Assembly (NCBI GenBank): GCA_028697875.1
Contig: JAQVEQ010000009.1
Span: 1 to 25,815 of the forward strand
From: Novosphingobium sp.
GTDB taxonomy: Bacteria > Pseudomonadota > Alphaproteobacteria > Sphingomonadales > Sphingomonadaceae
Reading direction: 5' to 3'
Length of the DNA stretch: 25,815 bases
Each line of letters begins with the position of its first letter. Position 1 is the stretch's first letter. Both the position numbers and the translations under genes were made by a program. The notes under the pieces are model-generated. The model was not told the DNA's origin. It saw only the letters and a program-made list of their open reading frames with translations, and searched no databases. Below, in pieces: positions 23,020 to 25,815 of the stretch.

Positions 23020-23851
23020 GAACGGGCGGGGACGCCCCGTCCCCAAACTGGCCGCGCAGGACGACCAGTTGCATCGCATGGCCGCTCACGAGCCCGAGGC
23101 GATCCGCCGCCCCCTGACGGGCCTGGCGCTGCTGGAGCCTGTGCGCTTCGCGTGGGAACTGGGCGCACTGGCCCTGACCAGTCCGCTGCTGGCGCAGTCA
23201 CCGCGCGGTGATGGCCACCCGGTCATGGTCCTGCCCGGCTTCGCCGCGACCGACTGCGGGACGTTCCTGCTGCGTCAGTTCCTGTCGCGGCTCGGCTACC
23301 AGGTCTTCCCGTGGAACCTCGGCTGGAACCTCGACCAGCACAGCGCCGGCGAAAACGGCGAATACGTCGCGCAGCGGATCGACGATATTGCCGAACAGAC
23401 GGGGCGCAAGGTCAGTCTGGTCGGCTGGAGCCTGGGCGGGGTGATCGCCCGCGAGGCGGCGCGGCGCGATCCGTCGCGCCTGCGCCAGGTCATCACGCTG
23501 GGCAGCCCCTTCGCCGGGAACCCCAGCGCGACGAGCCTTGCGATCGTTTACGAGCTGATTACCGGCAACCGGCTGTCGAGCCCGGAACATCGCGAACGCT
23601 ATCGCAACGGGCACGAACCGCTGCCGGTGCCGTCGAGCGCGATCTTCTCCAAGAGCGACGGGGCCGTCGCATGGCGGAACTGCGTCAGCGAGACAGATTC
23701 GATCACCGAGAATATCGAAGTCCATTCCAGCCACAGCGGCTTTTCCGCCAATCCGGCGGTGTTCTATGCCGTGGCCGACAGGCTGGCCCAGCCCGAACAG
23801 GGATGGTGCAAATTCGTGCCTTCGGGGCCTTACGCGGCCTTTTTCCCCTGA
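23009..23851 (+). CDS. Lipase-like alpha/beta hydrolase
   Basis: This hydrolase of about 280 residues has an oxyanion strand VMVLPGFAATDCGTF, the nucleophile elbow GWSLGG with S141, and a likely catalytic His in SSHSGFSANP. The pattern (Trp-rich GWNLDQHS, GSPFAGNPSATS) is like the triacylglycerol/PGAP1-type esterase group. No clear signal peptide is present from the chosen ATG. That ATG at 23009 overlaps the FGE stop by 11 bases and lacks a good ribosome-binding site, so a start at 23078 (MAAHEPEA) is also possible. Overlap with the FGE gene suggests translational coupling and a role in the same sulfo-ester pathway, perhaps hydrolysing an acyl ester. This is inference. Confidence 0.82.
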   Translation: MPARNGRGRPVPKLAAQDDQLHRMAAHEPEAIRRPLTGLALLEPVRFAWELGALALTSPLLAQSPRGDGHPVMVLPGFAATDCGTFLLRQFLSRLGYQVFPWNLGWNLDQHSAGENGEYVAQRIDDIAEQTGRKVSLVGWSLGGVIAREAARRDPSRLRQVITLGSPFAGNPSATSLAIVYELITGNRLSSPEHRERYRNGHEPLPVPSSAIFSKSDGAVAWRNCVSETDSITENIEVHSSHSGFSANPAVFYAVADRLAQPEQGWCKFVPSGPYAAFFP

Positions 23852-23873
23852 GTCGTTGGGCACCGCGGGGAAA

Positions 23874-23887
23874 TTGATTCGTCTCAA
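23874..23887. promoter_or_regulatory. FNR/FixK-type box upstream of hemN
   Basis: TTGAT-TCGT-CTCAA matches the FNR/FixK consensus TTGAT-N4-ATCAA with one mismatch. It is centred at 23880.5, which is 42 bases upstream of the ATG at 23923. Class II FNR activation places the box at -41.5, so transcription would start at about 23922. HemN is a classical FNR-activated gene under low oxygen in many proteobacteria. Sequence match seen; regulation inferred. Confidence 0.75.
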
Positions 23888-23909
23888 TGTTCGTGGAAGG
23901 GGGCTTTGC

Positions 23910-23915
23910 TCTAAG
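23910..23915 (+). promoter_or_regulatory. Candidate -10 box of hemN
   Basis: TCTAAG matches four of six positions of TATAAT and lies 7 bases before the predicted start point at 23922. It sits downstream of the FNR-type box at the spacing expected for a class II promoter. No ribosome-binding site follows before the ATG at 23923, consistent with a leaderless transcript. Confidence 0.45.
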
Positions 23916-23922
23916 TCCCCTC

Positions 23923-25236
23923 ATGTGGCCTTACTATCCCGATCTGCTGGACAAGCCGGTGCCCCGTTACACCAGCTATCCCACTGCGGCGGAGTTCCGG
24001 AACGACGTCGGGCCGAAGGACTATGCCGCCGCTCTGGAGGCGGCATCGGGCGACGTTTCGCTCTACGTCCATATTCCTTTCTGCGAATCGATCTGCTGGT
24101 ATTGCGCCTGCAACACCGGGGCAGCCAACAGGCGGCAAAGGCTTTCCACCTATCTCGATTCGCTTCATCGCGAGATCGCACTGGTCGCCGCGCACTTGCC
24201 TTCCGATGCGCGCGTGCGCCGCATCGCTTTCGGGGGCGGTAGCCCCAACGCGATCGCGCCGGTCGACTTTGTCCGCCTGTTCAGCGAACTCGTCATGCAT
24301 TTCCCGCTGGAAAACCCGCTGGTTTCGATCGAACTCGACCCGCGGACGCTTTCGCCGGAATGGGGCAGCGTGGTCGCCGGGATCGGCGCCACGCACGCCA
24401 GCATGGGGGTGCAGACCTTTGCCCCGCACCTGCAGGAGGCGATTGGCCGGATACAGCCGATCGAGATGATCGAGCGCAGTGCCGCCCTCTTGCGCGATGC
24501 GGGGATCACGTCGCTCAACTTCGACCTGATGTACGGGTTGCCCGGCCAGTCGGAAGAAGATCTCGACGAAACCCTGCGCCTTGCCGCCGGGATGGGGGCG
24601 AATCGCATCGCCCTGTTCGGCTATGCCCACGTGCCGCATCTCATCGCCCGTCAGCGGCGGATCGATGCCAGTGCGCTGCCCAGCAAGGAAGCGCGCTTCG
24701 CCATGGCGCAGCAGGGCTATCGCCAGCTTGTCGACGCGGGCTACGAGGCGATCGGCTTCGACCACTTCGCCTTGCCCGGCGATCCCCTGGCACAGGCCGC
24801 GCTGGCGGGGACGCTGCACCGCAATTTCCAGGGCTTTACCGATGACGCCGCGCCGGTCCTCATCGGCCTCGGCGCTTCGGCCATCGGCAATTTCCCCGAT
24901 CTGCTGGTCCAGAACGAGAAGAACAGCGGGCGTTACCGGATGATGCTGTCGCAGGACATCCTCCCCGCAGCGCTCGGTGTCCGCCGTTCGGCCGAGGACC
25001 GGCGGCGCGGCCGCGTGATCGAGGCGCTGCTGTGCCATGGGCGCGCACGGCTGGATGCGGACCTTGCCCGGGAAACCCTTCCCGGACTGGAGCCCTACCT
25101 GTGCAAGGAGCTTTGCGCTTTCGAGGGTGACGAACTGGTCATCATGTCCGGCGGCCTGCCCTACGCGCGCAGCATCGCCGCGCAATTCGATCCCTACCGC
25201 CAGCATTCGCCGCGCCGTTTCAGTTCGGCGATCTGA
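23923..25236 (+). CDS. hemN: Oxygen-independent coproporphyrinogen III dehydrogenase
   Basis: This radical-SAM enzyme decarboxylates coproporphyrinogen III to protoporphyrinogen IX in anaerobic haem synthesis. The chain of 437 residues has the N-terminal PRYTSYPTAAEF block, the [4Fe-4S] motif C54-x3-C58-x2-C61 (FCESICWYCACNTG) and the HemN-specific CNTG after the cluster. Radical-SAM continuation is visible as GGGSPN and the C-terminal RFSSAI. I chose ATG 23923 over ATG 23887 because the latter overlaps the FNR-type box and adds twelve residues not expected for the family. The start lacks a Shine-Dalgarno site and may be leaderless. It is tail-to-tail with the metallopeptidase, overlapping by 17 bases. 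It is probably a housekeeping neighbour of the catabolic cluster. Confidence 0.93.
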   Translation: MWPYYPDLLDKPVPRYTSYPTAAEFRNDVGPKDYAAALEAASGDVSLYVHIPFCESICWYCACNTGAANRRQRLSTYLDSLHREIALVAAHLPSDARVRRIAFGGGSPNAIAPVDFVRLFSELVMHFPLENPLVSIELDPRTLSPEWGSVVAGIGATHASMGVQTFAPHLQEAIGRIQPIEMIERSAALLRDAGITSLNFDLMYGLPGQSEEDLDETLRLAAGMGANRIALFGYAHVPHLIARQRRIDASALPSKEARFAMAQQGYRQLVDAGYEAIGFDHFALPGDPLAQAALAGTLHRNFQGFTDDAAPVLIGLGASAIGNFPDLLVQNEKNSGRYRMMLSQDILPAALGVRRSAEDRRRGRVIEALLCHGRARLDADLARETLPGLEPYLCKELCAFEGDELVIMSGGLPYARSIAAQFDPYRQHSPRRFSSAI

Positions 25237-25815
25237 CCGCGCTGTCCGGGCTGTCGGGACCGTCCGGGGGGGCGGGCAACCGGGCGATTTCTTTCTCCAT
25301 CGCCTGCGCACGCCGTTCTGGCGAATGGTAGATGCGGCTGCGGAATAGCCCGCTGTCCAGTTTCCTGCCGATTCCGCGCCAGAACCGGGGCGCGATCCGG
25401 GGATCGTAACCGGCAGTGCGCAGCAGGCGCACGCTCAGCAGGTCCGCTTCCTCCTCCGCCTTGCGGTTGAGGCGCAGGTTGCGGCCGAATTCGGCGAACA
25501 CCCCCTTGGCGACGCCCGCTTCCTCCAAACGCTCGCGATGATGCAGGATCGTGTGGGCCAGTTCGTGCGCCAGGAGGACCGAAAGCTGTTCGTCGGTCAG
25601 TTTTCCGAGCAGGCGCGATGAGATCTGGATGATCTCCCCGTCCGATTGGGCCTGGACCGGGGCGTCCCACAGGACTTCGAAGCGGGTGCGGCAGGCGGGG
25701 ATGGGCTGGACGGTTATCGCGACCGGCTCGCCATCGCGCAGTACGACCAGGTCGACCGGGCGACCGGACGGCAGTGAGGCGAGCAGGCGTTCGGCCCGGT
25801 CGCGCAGTTCGCTCG
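25220..25815 (-). CDS. M48-like zinc metallopeptidase, C-terminal part (5' end outside window)
   Basis: This frame enters from the right edge on the minus strand and ends at TGA 25220-25222. It was translated from 25813 downward; about 198 codons are visible and remain open throughout. It carries the zinc motif HELAH in LLAHELAHTILHHRERL, preceded by TDEQLSV, followed by the third-ligand region RKAEEEADLLSVRLLRTAGYDP. This is the pattern of the M48/peptidase-like family of membrane- or periplasm-associated proteases such as BepA/LoiP-type proteins. The upstream region contains VDLVVLRDGEPV and a single C in PACRTR, which may be part of a PDZ-like or core segment. The N-terminal signal or membrane segment is not visible. 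Neighbouring hemN converges on it, sharing 17 bases. Confidence 0.85.
   Translation of the reverse strand, partial: SELRDRAERLLASLPSGRPVDLVVLRDGEPVAITVQPIPACRTRFEVLWDAPVQAQSDGEIIQISSRLLGKLTDEQLSVLLAHELAHTILHHRERLEEAGVAKGVFAEFGRNLRLNRKAEEEADLLSVRLLRTAGYDPRIAPRFWRGIGRKLDSGLFRSRIYHSPERRAQAMEKEIARLPAPPDGPDSPDSAVRSPN

Noticed and set aside
1..25815. CRISPR arrays, insertion sequences, tRNA or rRNA genes
   Set aside because: I found no regularly spaced direct repeats, transposase-like genes with terminal repeats, or recognisable tRNA/rRNA sequence.

Overview
The window is GC-rich DNA with dense, short-spaced, often overlapping genes. Together with Shine-Dalgarno-led GTG/ATG starts, a HemN gene carrying an FNR/FixK-type box and many catabolic families, this suggests an alphaproteobacterium, most likely a sphingomonad (Novosphingobium/Sphingobium/Erythrobacteraceae type). 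That placement is inferred from gene style, not from a marker gene.

Layout. (1) 1-1518, plus strand: the 3' part of a cytochrome P450, then a TetR regulator. (2) 1604-5925, plus strand: a tight operon of an amidohydrolase-fold protein with a degenerate metal site, a KshA-like Rieske oxygenase and two acyl-CoA dehydrogenases that look like complementary subunits. A perfect 14-bp palindrome overlapping a -10-like box lies in front of it. (3) 5942-6793, minus strand: an SDR dehydrogenase, divergent from (4) 6939-9951, plus strand: acyl-CoA ligase, MaoC hydratase and alpha/beta hydrolase. (5) 14784-9962, minus strand: an ACT-domain protein, a luciferase-like oxidoreductase, an NTF2-like protein, an Old-Yellow-Enzyme-type reductase with an Fe-S cysteine motif, a TetR regulator and an extended SDR. 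(6) 14935-15818, plus strand: two more NTF2-like proteins, ending at a strong bidirectional hairpin. (7) 15870-23851: two divergent secreted arylsulfatases sharing a palindrome-rich promoter region, then a tandem double-TetR regulator, the formylglycine-generating enzyme that activates sulfatases, and a lipase-like hydrolase. (8) 23923-25236: HemN, tail-to-tail with the end of an M48-like metallopeptidase that runs off the window.

How the genes may work together (inference). Sulfatases matured by the local FGE would remove sulfate from a sulfated, probably polycyclic or steroid-like substrate in the periplasm. P450, KshA-like oxygenase, OYE-type reductase, SDRs and luciferase-like oxidoreductase would oxidise or reduce the ring system. 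CoA ligase, the acyl-CoA dehydrogenase pair and MaoC hydratase would run beta-oxidation-like steps on side chain or ring fragments. The steroid link rests mainly on the KshA-like C-terminus of the Rieske protein and on the paired acyl-CoA dehydrogenases; the actual substrate cannot be read from the sequence. Three TetR proteins and several palindromes suggest substrate-induced control of separate transcription units.
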